From assembly GCA_003991915.1 (NCBI GenBank), contig RQTK01000239.1, positions 268,242 to 332,241 of the forward strand: a stretch of DNA of 64,000 nt, read 5' to 3'. This document shows positions 34,551 through 45,360 of this stretch, piece after piece (the stretch's first letter is position 1; each line of letters begins with the position of its first letter). This DNA is from Elysia chlorotica. Its lineage: Eukaryota > Mollusca > Gastropoda > Plakobranchidae. The position numbers and the translations under genes were made by a program. The notes under the pieces were generated by a model. That model was not told where the DNA came from, made no database searches, and saw only the letters and a list, made by a program, of their open reading frames with translations.

Positions 34551-34920
34551 CCTCCAACCCAAATCTAATATCCCAGCCTTCCCTTCTCAAAACTTGAGAG
34601 ACTTCAAAACTTCCCAGAGATTTAATATCAGAACCAACTGACTCGGGGTGTCTGACAATTTCAGAATCTGGCTGACCTCACCATCTCCTATACACTCATC
34701 CTTATCCCCCCTCCACCCCTTCCTCCCTCCCTGCTGCAAGTTAATCAGTGGAGAGGAGAAAGAGCCCAGTGTGTGAGTTGCCAATGGAGATTTATAGATG
34801 GGTCTGGCTTGTCTTATTCTGCGAGAATTTATGTCAAAAGAACTGCCTGTCCCGGGCGAATCAGCTGTGATTTGGACGTTGGTCAAAGGCTGAGCGTTAT
34901 GAGAATGTTTGTTTGTGCAG

Positions 34921-35009
34921 GAAGGTCGACTTAAACCAGGGCTGTGTACAATAGGGAAGCGCAGAAGGATCGGGATGAACCTGAGTTACATTCTGAGTAT
35001 GGAAGATGT
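34921..35009 (+). CDS. weak candidate internal exon, product unknown
   Basis: Acceptor TTTGTTTGTGCAG, an 89-nt open frame (begins EGRLKPGLCTIG, ends NLSYILSMED) and the donor GTGAGT, whose last exon base is not the usual G. The surrounding 34560-35050 is less AT-rich than its neighbours and free of repeats. It may be chance; codon use is uninformative at this length. Confidence 0.15.
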
Positions 35010-35364
35010 GTGAGTTATCTCCCGATCGTGCGAAGACAAAGAGGTTGATTGTTTATTTTGCATCGCGAGGGTAGGCATGTTAGGGATTGTGCTTAGATAA
35101 TAGAAACGATAAGAATACGTGTTATGACTTGCCGGTTTTGCTTCTGTCATTGTGAAATAAGGTGAACTTGTTGATGAGCTCTGCAGTTATTTTTGGGAAT
35201 TTGGAAAACACTCTGTTCTGGCAAAGGCGGAATGGATGCAGGGGACAGAATTTATTGAAAGGTTTATGTTGCAAAGGTTGTTCTGATATTTTCATCAATG
35301 TATGTCCAAATTTTAATGTTATGTATTTTATCTTCAATTCGTTTTGTTATGTACGAATAAGAAC

Positions 35365-35560
35365 AAAAGAAAATAGACAATGAAGAAAAAGAAGGAGAAG
35401 AAGAAGAAGAGAAAGGGGAAGAAAAAGAAGGATAAGAAAAAGAAGAGAAAGAGGAAGAAAAAGAAGGAGGAGAAGAAGAAGGATGGGTGATAAGAGGAGG
35501 GTGTAGAGATGGAGAAAAAGATGGTGACAGAAAGAGAGGAAGGGATAACAAAGAAAGCGA
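35365..35560. repeat. purine-rich (GAA/GAAAAAG) tract
   Basis: AAGAAGGAGAAGAAG-type imperfect repeats with almost no pyrimidines over about 150 bases. Confidence 0.9.
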
Positions 35561-35949
35561 TCTGACATAATAGTTTATGCAGCTTGTTTGGTCTACGAAG
35601 TAACTGTACATCATGAATACGGAGCAAAAGATTGGAAGAGGACTCTGTGAAACAGATCAGGTTATAGATACAGTATGTTTAAACTTCATTTTGCTATCCC
35701 GTAGATGAAGTGAGAGGAATTTGTGATCTCCATGATGAATTTACACTAACGAAATATAACAAAGAACGATTCACACAATGGTACGCTCCCACGGACTCTA
35801 ATATATTACTCGTAGTATCGGATTCTTCAAGTTTACAAACAATTAGCGTCAGAAGGTAGACAATGACTATGTAGAATAAATCAAACCAAATATACGACCC
35901 AATATCTTGAACAGATAAATCTAGCACTCATCACCTTGACCTATAAATG

Positions 35950-36125
35950 TATGACCCACCACCCCAAACAAAAAATCTACGACCCACCATCTCAAACACA
36001 AAATCTATGACCCACCACCCCACACACAAAATCTATGACCCACCATCTCAAACAAAAAATATATGACCCACCATTTCGAACAAAAAATATATGACCCACC
36101 ATTTCAAACACAAAATATATGCCCT
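35950..36125 (-). repeat. 28-bp minisatellite, six copies, inverted orientation
   Basis: Units TATGACCCACCACCCCAAAC plus AAAAAATC, repeating every 28 bases from 35950. The complement of the unit is the unit of the larger array at 37848-38470. Confidence 0.92.
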
Positions 36126-36880
36126 CTCAAATGCACCAATAATATACATTACGCAAAATATAAAGTTTTAATTTTGTTTACATTAGCAGTTTTGGGAACT
36201 CCTCGAAAACCAAACACTGAAAATTTCACTAAGTATTTCAAGGTTTAAACCTAGGACCGTTTTATCATGGAGCCGATTGTTTATCAGTGATTAAAAGAAT
36301 GCATTATGTAGCTAAATGCAGTAGTCTCTTATTTTATCTTTTTGTGAATATCTGAAACTCCATTGGATAATTATGAACCAGATACGTGCATTAAAAGAAT
36401 ATTTTGACTTTTAACTTAAACACGTTCCATTGTCAGGCGGTAAAAAGCAAATCTATTAATTTATATTTTATGAATTTCTCAATTTCTACCGTTATTCAAC
36501 TTGCGTTTCTTTTTTTAAACAAAAGTGAACAATTGAAAACATTATGGTCACTAAGATTCTTTTAATATGTTTATTTTTATATTAGTGAGAAGGAGATTCA
36601 GAGCCTATTAGGTGCCGCTCAAGTTTCATAATTTCTGCATATTGCAACCACCATACAGGGATCTGTCAAAATTATGCCAAAAAAGAGTATTTGTAAGCAT
36701 TTTGTGACATTTTTTGGTTAGAAAAAAGTGCACTTTTGTGTTTGGTTGAGTAGGCAGGTCTGTCTATACCCTTCACCCCAACCCCTTTTTCCTCCTCTTC
36801 TCCAACCTCCTAGAAAAATCAGTATGAGTAATGATGATACGATTATTGATAATAAAAAAAAAAGATTATGATAATGAGAT
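36126..36880. other. unique AT-rich DNA, nothing recognised
   Basis: Lies between the two opposed minisatellites. No repeats or exon. Confidence 0.5.
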
Positions 36881-36889
36881 TCTCTGCAC

Positions 36890-37120
36890 ATCCGGTGTAA
36901 CTGAAGGAGCGATCCTGGGGTTATCTCCCGTGTCCAGGCCCGCGACAGACGGAGTTTAAGTGAAATCCTGTGTCTGCCTGTGTCTGCCTGTCTGGCACTG
37001 CCTGGAACTGTCTGGCACTGTCTGGCTCCTGGGGCTGGCGGCACCGCCCGGACTGGGCCGGCCTGAATGGCGCACGTGCAGGAGTGCGCGTGGATCTGCC
37101 CACCCACAGACAGCGCGCGG
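36890..37120. other. GC-rich low-complexity stretch
   Basis: CCTGTGTCTG (twice) and TCTGGCACTG/TCTGGAACTG (four variants) recur, then a very GC-rich segment with GCGCACGTGC. It is the target of the SINE at 37121. Long minus-strand frames here run across the SINE and are not called. Confidence 0.5.
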
Positions 37121-37385
37121 TGTGGTGGGCGCGGTGGTCCAGGGATAGAACATCGGCTTCCGACGCAAAAGGTCCCGAGTTCGAATCCTGGCTATTGCGT
37201 TCCCTACTGGTTGGGTCGGTGTCAGTATAATGTGACCGGCTGAGACAGGAGTCATGGTATCCCCGCCCTGTCTCGTGTGTGGCAGCACATAAAATTGTCA
37301 GACGTCCGTCTTGGGGCCCGTCCACAATATAGCCTATATAGTGCTGCTGTTGGACGTTAAACCAACCCAACCAACCCAACCAACC
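37121..37385 (+). mobile_element. tRNA-derived SINE, tail A, full length, best-preserved copy
   Basis: Head: GGTGGTCCAGGGATAGAACA and the B box CCGAGTTCGAATCCTGG. Junction: GCGTTCCCTACTGGTTGGGT. Body: GACCGGCTGAGACAGGAGTC, GTGTGGCAGCACATAAAATT. Tail: TATAGTGCTGCTGTTGGACG, closing in repeated CCAACCAACC. CAGCGCG...GTGTGG before it and CAGCGCGGCGTGG after it look like an imperfect target duplication. The B box matches the RNA polymerase III consensus, so internal promoter activity is plausible. Confidence 0.95.
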
Positions 37386-37847
37386 AGCGCGGCGTGGTGG
37401 TAAAAAGGTCCCATCTACAGTTTATGCGCATTCGTCAAAAACGCATTTAAAGGTTTGGACAATAACAGATTTATGGCTAGGTCATTAGTCCCAATGTTTC
37501 TTCTAAAGTTCTATTACCGTGCTTCCAATCTTTACAGTTTTTGTTTTGATGATTCTTCTGTACAGATAGAACCTTATCGTGTTATCGTGTTGATCTCTCT
37601 TGCTTTACCAAAACTGCAGATAGAACCTTTCAATATCACCCACGAATATCATTTTGATCCTATAGAGTTATCTATTTGGATGTTCATGCCCAGCCCCAGT
37701 GAGCCACTGAGCACGATCTGTGACACTCGATGGAGGATAGGGGAAAGGGGGGAGAGGGGTAAACAAGCGTGCTGTTATCACACTGACACTCCCAGTCTCC
37801 CTCAGGCGTGCGCGCCTAGATTTGGTGTCTTGGGTGAAGGGCCATAG
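37386..37847. other. unique DNA, nothing recognised
   Basis: A 130-codon frame (37455-37847) has no motif, splice border or codon bias, and ends in the minisatellite edge. Confidence 0.5.
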
Positions 37848-38470
37848 AGTTAGGGTCATAGACTTTGTATTTGGACGCTGGATCATACATTTGGGGTTAT
37901 AGATTTTGTTTTTGGGATGAGAGGTTATAGATTTTGTTTTTGGGATGAGGGGTCATAGATTTTGTTTTTGGGATGAGGGGTTATAGATTTTGTTTTTGGG
38001 ATGAGGGGTTATAGATTTTGTTTTTGGGATGAGGGGTTATAGATTTTGTTTTTGGGATGAGGGGTCATAGATTTTGTTTTTGGGTTGAGGATGAGGGGTT
38101 GTAGATTTCATGTTGTTTTGAGGATGAGGGGTTGTAGATTTGATTTTGTTAGATTTTGTTTTTGGGATGAGGGGTTATAGATTTTGTTTTTAGGATGAGG
38201 GGTTATAGATTTTGTTTTTGGGATGAGGGGTTATAGATTTTGATTTTGGGATGAGGGGTCATAGATTTTGCTTTTGTTTTGAGGATGAGGGGTTGTAGAT
38301 TTCATTTTGTTTTGAGGATGAGGGGTTGTAGATTTGATTTTGTTTTGGGGATGAGGGTTCATAGATTTGATTCTGTTTTGGGGATGATGGGTTATAGATT
38401 TTATTTTGCTTTTTTGGATGAGGGGTTATAGATTATGTTCTTGTGATGAGGGGTTATAGATTTGGGGCCC
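37848..38470 (+). repeat. 28-bp minisatellite, about 21 copies
   Basis: Unit TAGATTTTGTTTTTGGGATG plus AGGGGTTA. The centre (37900-38080) is nearly identical; later units vary in length (GTTTTGAGGATGAGGGGTTG). A decayed continuation reaches about 38795 (GATGGTGGGTCATACATT, GATGGGTTACAGATTTTGTG). Stops occur in the frames, so it is non-coding. Confidence 0.95.
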
Positions 38471-38799
38471 CACATATTTTTTTTTTAATTTGTGTGTTAC
38501 ACACTTTCGTCTTTGATGTGGTTTAGAATCGTATATTTGTTGTTTGACATTATATGGATTTTGATTTTGCAATGGTGGTGTTTTGGCAATAGGGGTGGTT
38601 GATCAAAGAACTTCTATTTTGGGAAATTTTTAGTGATGATACTGGTGTTAAGGGCGATGCGTAGTGTTTTTTGTGTTTGTTAAGATGGATCGTTGATTTG
38701 GTGCGTGTAGTGGATTGTGTGTTTGAGATGGTGGGTCATACATTAATTTAGTGTTTTGAATGATGGGTTACAGATTTTGTGTTTTGATTGATGTATTAG

Positions 38800-39429
38800 G
38801 CCCATACAGGATAACAATCTGATTATCAAAAATCTTCAAGCGACTAAACAGTGATTCAAGTCTAATTTATTCGTGCAATGTATAAATCAACGTACGAGAA
38901 ATAAAAAAAGAATGCCAGAGTGTTAAATACATTTACATGTATTGTTATGAAACAGTCAACAAGCAAGGGAAATAAGTAATAAAAAAGTTTGTCTAAACAG
39001 TTTTTAAAAGTTACTTACCCTTGAGGATTTCATTACACAAAGTTGACAGAAATCAGCTTTAATTTAGCATTTCAATGTAGGTACCCCAAACATTGTGCTT
39101 GCAAATCGGTGACGAGTTTCGGGAAGCTGACGTATTGTAATTTGATGGAAAATGAATAGAGAAAGCATTGTTCTCGTGAACGTCGACCTTTTTGGTATGA
39201 ATTAGGCAAAACATCAAGCGTGAACGCGTTTTCAGCTTGTTGTCATGGAAAGGGAAAGGTTGTTTTGTCTTGAACGTGTACATTTTTGGATGAGTGTTTG
39301 TGCACCTGCGAAACTGTTATCCTGTGGTATCCCAGCCCATGCAACGACTCATTTTGATTTTGCGAGTATTGTTTTACTAAAGGTAAAAACACTTGGTAAG
39401 CTGCAAGTCCCTTTGATTTCTTGAAGATT
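38800..39429. other. unique AT-rich DNA, nothing recognised
   Basis: No repeats or exon found. Confidence 0.5.
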
Positions 39430-39545
39430 CTTTGTGAGAGAGGAGTTCTCTACTAGATCAACGTCTCTTTCACGTCAAAGAAGGATTCTATGCTGCGGTA
39501 AGTCCCAGGACAAACGGCTGACAATTTTACTTGCTATGTTTTGTA
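39430..39545 (-). mobile_element. SINE fragment, tail B
   Basis: GAGAGGAGTTCTCTACTAGA, TCAACGTCTCTTTCACGTC and GGACAAACGGCTGACAATTT match tail B and the adjoining body in reverse. Confidence 0.6.
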
Positions 39546-39639
39546 TTAAATTCTAAGAGAGACTTAGAAAGAGAAAATAGCAACTCTCTATGCACATAAA
39601 TAGTTATACACTTAAATTTGCTTTTGTTTATCCTGCATG

Positions 39640-39850
39640 TCAAAAATATTGAAACAGTGTACTGTTTTTTTATTATGTTTATATTTATAATTATTTTATC
39701 TGTGTCAGATTTTGTTTTGTTCTTGTTAGGTTTGTTGTTGTTGTTTTTGTTGTTTTTTGTTGTGTTTTTTTTCTTGTTTCTGTATTATGTGTGTTCTATT
39801 CTGTCGTTATATCATTAATTTGGATTATTTGTAGCGGGTTTTTTTTTACA
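39640..39850. repeat. T/G-rich low-complexity tract
   Basis: TTGTTGTTGTTTTTG and similar runs. Confidence 0.75.
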
Positions 39851-40689
39851 TTTTAGTTACCATTACTGTCATTTTGAATTCCAGGTTAAGGTAATAATGG
39901 TTTAGATATAGAATATAGGTTCTTCATGAGTGAAACACGGTACGAAAGGCATCCTATTGAAAAAGATAGTTAAGATCTTGAGCGCAATAGCGTAAGTTCT
40001 GCGTTCTATAGGCTTCCCAAAAAATCTTTTACGGAGATCATTATAGAACGTTGGGAAAAGCATCATTTTTTTTTTTGCATTTCAATAGATCACCAAAGGA
40101 AATGTTTATGGGCCTAATACTGCTGTTTAACAGTCCTTATGTCTCTATAAAGATTAGGGATTCTTTCTTTGTAAGAGTTCTTTTTATTTTTGTCCAAATG
40201 TTTATCGTTTTTTGGTTGTTGTTTTTGGTCTGGAAAAGACTGACATTTTTGTTTGCATAATTATAAACATTGTTTCAGAGTCATCATTAGAAACTATTGG
40301 CAACTATCGCAGTTAGCGTTATCGTGTGAAAAGAAAAGCAGTGTTGTTGCGCAATGATTGGCTCCCAAAACTATTGTTTAACTCCTTTCCAGTCCTGTGG
40401 GAATATACAAGAATCATGGAAAGAAATCGACAATCGATGATCCTAATATTATGCGAGAGTGCTTTTCTTATGTAAATATTGCAAGTGTTTTTATTGAGAT
40501 ATGTTTTTTTATAGATAAATAAACAATATACTGACATTGTGATAAATGGAAAAAACAATAAACACCTTGTTGGTTACACAAAAAATTACATCTTTGGTCG
40601 ATAGTTCTTTAACGAATGAATATGTATGAAACCATAACAACGCTATATACTATTATTTCATTACCTATTTATTTTACCATAATTATCTT
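39851..40689. other. unique AT-rich DNA, nothing recognised
   Basis: No repeats or exon found. Confidence 0.5.
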
Positions 40690-40990
40690 TTATTTTTTCC
40701 TCCTGCCTTTAGGAGAGACCTACAAGTACTTGCTTCCCGTACCGAGATGGTGTTGAGGTTTCTGCAGTTCGCTTGTGTCTGAGGTTAACGCCACCAATAA
40801 ATTGTGGGCTGCCGTTGTACAAAACGGAGGTGCCAAGAGTTTACATCCTCATTGTGGTGAACTGGTGACCAATCCCGCGGGGGAAGCCACAGTTAACTAA
40901 GAGATACGGCCTAGGTCGGGAAGTCAAGAGTCGACAGATCCGCACTATTTCAACCTCTGTCCTGACAGATGTTTCCCTGCTCCGTAAATA
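40690..40990. other. GC-richer unidentified stretch
   Basis: About 250 bases with normal GC (TTAACGCCACCAATAAATTG, CCAATCCCGCGGGGGAAGCC) in AT-rich surroundings. No frame, SINE box or splice pair convinces. It may be a fragment of an unrecognised repeat or a non-coding exon. Confidence 0.3.
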
Positions 40991-41188
40991 AAGCACATCC
41001 GGGATGCGTTGAGACTTAACACTAGATGGGTTTTTTGTGTACTTATGTAACTTTGTAATTTGTGTATTGAAGAGAAATTGGAGTTAAAAGAAAGAGAGAA
41101 AGAGAGAGGCGGAGAGTTAGTGAGAGAGAGAGAGAGAGATATATATACAGGGAGAAAGTGTGTATGCATGAGATAGACAGATAGAGAC

Positions 41189-41428
41189 AGTTGAGTTAAG
41201 TTGAGTTGGTTGTTTAACGCCCAACTCCAGCACTTTAAAGGATACATCGTGAACGAGCCCCAAGACTGACATCTGACAATTGTATGTGCTTACACACATG
41301 AGAGAGGTCGGGGATACCTGGACCTCTCTTTCAGCCTGCCACATTATACTGACACCAGCCCAACCGGTAGGGGGCGAAATCTGATATAAATGTTTGACCG
41401 ATCTTGGATTTTGAACCAACGCTCTACC
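41189..41428 (-). mobile_element. tRNA-derived SINE, tail A, longer subtype
   Basis: It begins at its tail, TTGAGTTAAGTTGAGTTGGT, and proceeds through GGTTGTTTAACGCCCAACTC, CTGACATCTGACAATTGTAT, TTATACTGACACCAGCCCAA and the spacer GATATAAATGTTTGACCGATC to a shortened head (CAACGCTCTACCAC). GA repeats abut both ends. Confidence 0.9.
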
Positions 41429-41431
41429 ACT

Positions 41432-42089
41432 AGAGAGAGAGAGAGAGAAAGAATAGACATACTGACAGTCAGATAGGCAGGCAGGTAGTGGTAGAGCAAA
41501 GATAGGCAAGTCCTGAGAGATCTATGTTGTTAAGAGAGACAAACTGCCTCAACTCTGAATGAGAGATCGAGACTTTATGTTAATAATATTGAGCGAATTT
41601 CTTGTACATCAAACATCAAGAACTCACAAGTCGCATATGGCAGTATTAAACAATGAATGTATGTTTTCATTATTGAACGGTGATGTTTGTTTTAGTCGAA
41701 AAAGAAAACAGCGTTCTCAATCTAGACACGGGCTACCCGTCGCACTTTAATCCAAAGGGACAATAGCCATAATAGAAAGAGCATAGAGTTATCTTCCATA
41801 TAAACTTTCTTTAAAACCATAATTTTTGTTACTAAGATTGAGGAGCAGAAATATGAGATATTAGCCAATGTTTCTGCTCTAAACAATTATATGGATCTCG
41901 ATATATAAATATACACAAAAAAAACAGTGTATATCTAGATTTAGTTTAATTTACAGTCGTCATATAGCATTTGTTATTAAGGAGACTGACAATGAAACAA
42001 GAGTTAGAAATAGAATTGCTGCAATCAGTGGCTCCAATCCTACAATACGAGCTTTACGTTCCTCAAAACTGTAACAGAGGACATATTTA
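41432..42089. other. unique DNA, nothing recognised
   Basis: A short GA patch at 41432-41450, then quiet DNA. Confidence 0.5.
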
Positions 42090-42240
42090 CGCAGCTCAGG
42101 CATGTAGTTTTTGTGTCCAATCATGGGCTCCACCAGTCTAGGTTAGAGCTATGGTTGGACGCCTGTGTACTAGTGTGCTGTCTCACATATCTAGCGTCTT
42201 CGTTCCTCTTTAGTTCCGGTTCTCGCAAAACCTCCAGTGT
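42090..42240 (+). repeat. dispersed CTCATTGGCT repeat, copy 2
   Basis: GCAGCTCAGGCATGTAGTTT, CATGGGCTCCACCAGTCTAG, AGAGCTATGGTTGGACGCC and CGTCTTCGTTCCTC follow the order of the other copies. Here the first ATTGG is changed to ATGGG. Confidence 0.65.
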
Positions 42241-42313
42241 AAATATGAGAGAGGTTCTCAACTGGTGCACTGATATGACACAGAAAACAACACCACTCGC
42301 TGTCTAAACGTAG

Positions 42314-42435
42314 TGGGCGCGAGATAGCTCAGTTGCTTGAGCGGGGGACTGGTGATTGAGAGATTCCACGTTCTATCCTTAGTTATGGGAAATCCAGTCT
42401 TGGCTTGACCAAAAGCCGCCGTATTAGTGAGTTTG
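42314..42435 (+). mobile_element. tRNA-like SINE head, fragment
   Basis: GAGATAGCTCAGTTGCTTGA is a near-perfect tRNA A-box region and CCACGTTCTATCCTTAG stands in the B-box place. GGAAATCCAGTCTTGGCTTG follows in place of the usual body. No anticodon stem pairs well, so it is not a tRNA gene. Confidence 0.5.
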
Positions 42436-42937
42436 CTCTGCAGATTCATGTATCACATTCAATATACCTTATAATTAATAAGGAGTCATTCAGATAATGC
42501 GATGCAGACCTCACAAAAGAATGGCCTGTGCTCATTTGTTAAATAAAAAGTCTCCAAGACAATCATGTTACCTCTATCACAATTAGCTGCAATTATTATT
42601 TTTGGTGTACCACAATTTTTGTCCAGCTAATCAATGCGGTGTAGATAATAACGAATTGCTCTCGAGCTCTAAGTTGGTGGTTTTCAAAATAGTTGGTATT
42701 ACAAAAATTATGATAGAGGTGTATAGTACTCATTATAACATCAATAAAAAAGCTGCCTATTACTTTGGTCCTAATGCGTTAAAGCCTTCAAGTCTTACAC
42801 GGATTACACAGAGAAGGTGTCGGAACACAAAAAGGCGACTGTTAACACAGGAAGATGGATGCTGCGATTGCGTGTGGAGTATTCGTGTGTTTCTTTCAAG
42901 GAATTTCCCACTCTCCCTTATACCACGTTCAAAAGAA
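42436..42937. other. unique DNA, nothing recognised
   Basis: No feature supported. Confidence 0.5.
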
Positions 42938-43023
42938 CCAGAATCTATGTTGGGTCCTTTTTTCGTTTTATTTTCATGTAACAGAATCTATGTTGGGTCC
43001 ATTTTTCTTTTTGTTTTCATTAT
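42938..43023 (+). repeat. 43-bp tandem duplication
   Basis: AGAATCTATGTTGGGTCC plus a T-rich end occurs twice, 43 bases apart. Confidence 0.85.
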
Positions 43024-43185
43024 GATGATAATGATTATTTTGTTGTTTTTATTAATATAAATGTTGAAATGTTGATTTTGACATTTAGACTGGTATACAA
43101 ACTTGCTCGGTATTGGATACAGCTGGGAGATGTTGTAGCGATTGTTTTCATTTAGGTGGTGGTGGTAGTGGTTGGTCGGAGATGG

Positions 43186-43188
43186 TGG

Positions 43189-43258
<70 letters not shown>

Positions 43259-43277
43259 GGTGGTGGTGGTGGTGGTG
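43186..43277. repeat. (TTG)n passing into (GGT)n
   Basis: About 18 TTG units then ten GGT units. Confidence 0.97.
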
Positions 43278-43495
43278 ATGATGATGTTGATGACAGCGGG
43301 ATATAATAAACGAATATGGTGCATCACAATTGACAATGATTTCTAGAAAATAATTTCAAGACAAAGTAAAAAAAAATAGATTACATACACCGTACCAAGT
43401 GTTAGTTGGAAGCACTTGTATTACATCAATGTTGATGACGTGGTGAGTTAAGTCTGACATGGGCGTTTTAGTCAGAGAGTGTCTATCTTTTTATG

Positions 43496-43496
43496 C

Positions 43497-43547
<51 letters not shown>
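43496..43547. repeat. (CT)n microsatellite
   Basis: Pure CT for about 50 bases. Confidence 0.97.
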
Positions 43548-43550
<3 letters not shown>

Positions 43551-43671
43551 CCCTCGTTATCTTTTTAAATACTTATTTATCAGTGTAACAATGACATGGA
43601 ACTTTAAGGGGTAATTAAGTGATTGTAATCAGTAAGTTATGACATTACCGCTTTCTCTCTATATATCTCTC

Positions 43672-43822
43672 CGCCGGCATCTATGCTATATCGTGAACGG
43701 GTCCTTAGATAAACGTCTAACAATTTTATCCACGGACACACGGAGACAGTGCGAGGATACTAGGACCCATCTCTTTTCTGGTCACCTTATACTGACACCG
43801 ACACAGCTAGTAGGGAAAGAAC
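43672..43822 (-). mobile_element. tRNA-derived SINE, tail A, head missing
   Basis: GGCATCTATGCTATATCGTG, AACGTCTAACAATTTTATCC, TTATACTGACACCGACACAG and the AGTAGGGAAAGAACTC junction in reverse. It ends in a CT array where the head should be. Confidence 0.8.
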
Positions 43823-43939
43823 TCTCTTGCTCTCTCTCTCTCTTTCTATCTATCCGTCTAACGATCTTTCTAGATATTTTTCTTCCTCTGTATGTCTCTC
43901 TGTGTTTATGTCTCTCTGTTTATCTCTGCCTTCAGATGC

Positions 43940-44375
43940 ATCGATGCCAATGACTAATTCTCAAATTCCGATTTTAATAGTATCATAGATTGTGGGCTTT
44001 AATTATGCCATGCCTTTATAACACAGTTATTAGGCCTTCTTTAATGAAAATTCAACCATACAGGAATTTGAAATTAAGGAGAGCAGTTTTAAATTTGTGA
44101 ACTTTCTTTCAGAATTTTGTAATTTTTCTCCATCAAGTTTACAGCTATTTTCGACTTACTCAAAGATGTAGTCGCCCCATAAGACCAACTCCACAACGCT
44201 GTGAAACATATGTGCGCGGCGTTCAACAAAGATGGAGAGTTCCGCTTTCTATAGAGACACCTCTTAAAGAGAAGTGAGTGTGCACTCCAATAGAGGGAGC
44301 ACTAGATACCTTGGGCGCTACTAATATTGGTCAATAACATTCACTGGCAAGTCCCAGGGTGCTCATCACTTCATT
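43940..44375. other. unique DNA, nothing recognised
   Basis: No feature supported except a donor-like AGAA|GTGAGT near 44271. Confidence 0.45.
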
Positions 44376-44379
44376 AAAA

Positions 44380-44620
44380 AGGCGCCCTCCCTCCCCCGCA
44401 ACCCTTTCTCCATAGCTAAACTGTCTTAACTGTCTTAGCTGTGCTCATCCTGCGTGTAACCACCCCACCCATCCCTGGACCCTGGGGACAGATTATCACG
44501 TGACTCAGTCGACGCCTAAGACCGGAAGTAGAACAGTTTGCATGCCGGGACGGTGTTCCAGAAGATTGGCGGATTTCTGGATAACCGTTTTGTAGTTCTC
44601 CCTGTCCTGAGACGCACAAC
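44380..44620. promoter_or_regulatory. promoter-like cluster (E-box, AP-1, ETS, CCAAT)
   Basis: Within 75 bases lie CACGTGAC (44497-44504, USF/TFEB-type E-box), overlapping TGACTCA (44501-44507, AP-1 consensus), ACCGGAAGTA (44521-44530, ETS consensus) and GATTGGC (44564-44570, inverted CCAAT). The tract is GC-richer than both sides and has a C-rich stretch before it. It lies about 2 kb upstream of the + strand first exon at 46593, but could equally serve a minus-strand gene. The motifs are seen; activity is inference. Confidence 0.35.
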
Positions 44621-44981
44621 AGAACAAGAAGTATATATAATTATATGTATATTTCTTATAGGTATTGTGGTGGCACTTGTGAGTCACGCGTGGTTCGGAT
44701 ATTATATGGTTCGTAAAGATGCTATCGTGTTATTATGAAAGTAGTGGCCTCTTGATTTAAGTGATGTTTTTCTTCAATGGCAAGGTGATTTGTGGTAACA
44801 CATTAATGTTAACAGTTTTTATCGCAGAAGTTGAAATTTTGAAACAATTTCAAATGAGACCAACTCCTAGTCACTGCTTACGATGTGTAGGTTTAAAGGA
44901 TTTCTACAGATAAAGTTGCAATATCATTGGTATGGAAGTTCTCAATATGTGGCGGAACAGTCCTTCTAGCGAAAAAAAAAC

Positions 44982-45036
44982 AACTACAACAACAACAGCA
45001 ACAATAACAACAACAACAACAACAACAACAACAGCA
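44982..45036. repeat. (ACA)n trinucleotide array
   Basis: About 17 ACA units with single changes, opposite in orientation to the five TTG arrays. Confidence 0.93.
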
Positions 45037-45097
45037 ACCGTCACAAAAAGAATAGGGTGGGGTTCTCTGCATACAGAACTAATCTATCTCTTGTTAG

Positions 45098-45360
45098 GTG
45101 TTGTTTTTGTTTTTTTTTTGTTTTTTTTTGTTTTGTTTTTGTTTTGTTTTTGTTTTGTTTTTGTTTTGTTTTTGTTTTGTTTTTGTTTTGTTTTTGTTTT
45201 GTTTTTGTTTTGTTTTTGATTTGTTTTTGTTTTGTTTTTGTTTTGTTTTTGTTTTGTTTTTGTTTTGTTTTTGTTTTGTTTTTGTTTTGTTTTTGTTTTG
45301 TTTTTGTTTTGTTTTTGTTGTTTTTGTTTTGTTTTGGGTTTTTTTTTATTTTTGTTTTTC
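45098..45360 (+). repeat. 11-bp TTTTTGTTTTG tandem repeat
   Basis: About 20 copies of TTTTTGTTTTG, very regular from 45130 to 45320. An 11-bp period keeps all three frames open (Phe-Cys-Phe-Val-Leu), which explains the overlapping long frames. Confidence 0.96.

Noticed and set aside
34587-34886. 99-codon minus-strand frame as a gene
   Set aside because: No recognisable pattern or splice border; the region is merely less AT-rich than its surroundings.
36718-37379. Three long overlapping minus-strand frames in GC-rich DNA
   Set aside because: They run across the SINE and a low-complexity GC stretch; the GC content alone lowers stop frequency.
37455-37847. 130-codon + strand frame as a gene
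   Set aside because: No motif, no codon bias, no splice signals, and it runs into the minisatellite border.
42314-42380. Functional tRNA gene
   Set aside because: The A box is excellent but the B-box position and stems do not close a cloverleaf; it is a SINE head. The same holds for heads at 27090, 28475, 37121 and 60397.
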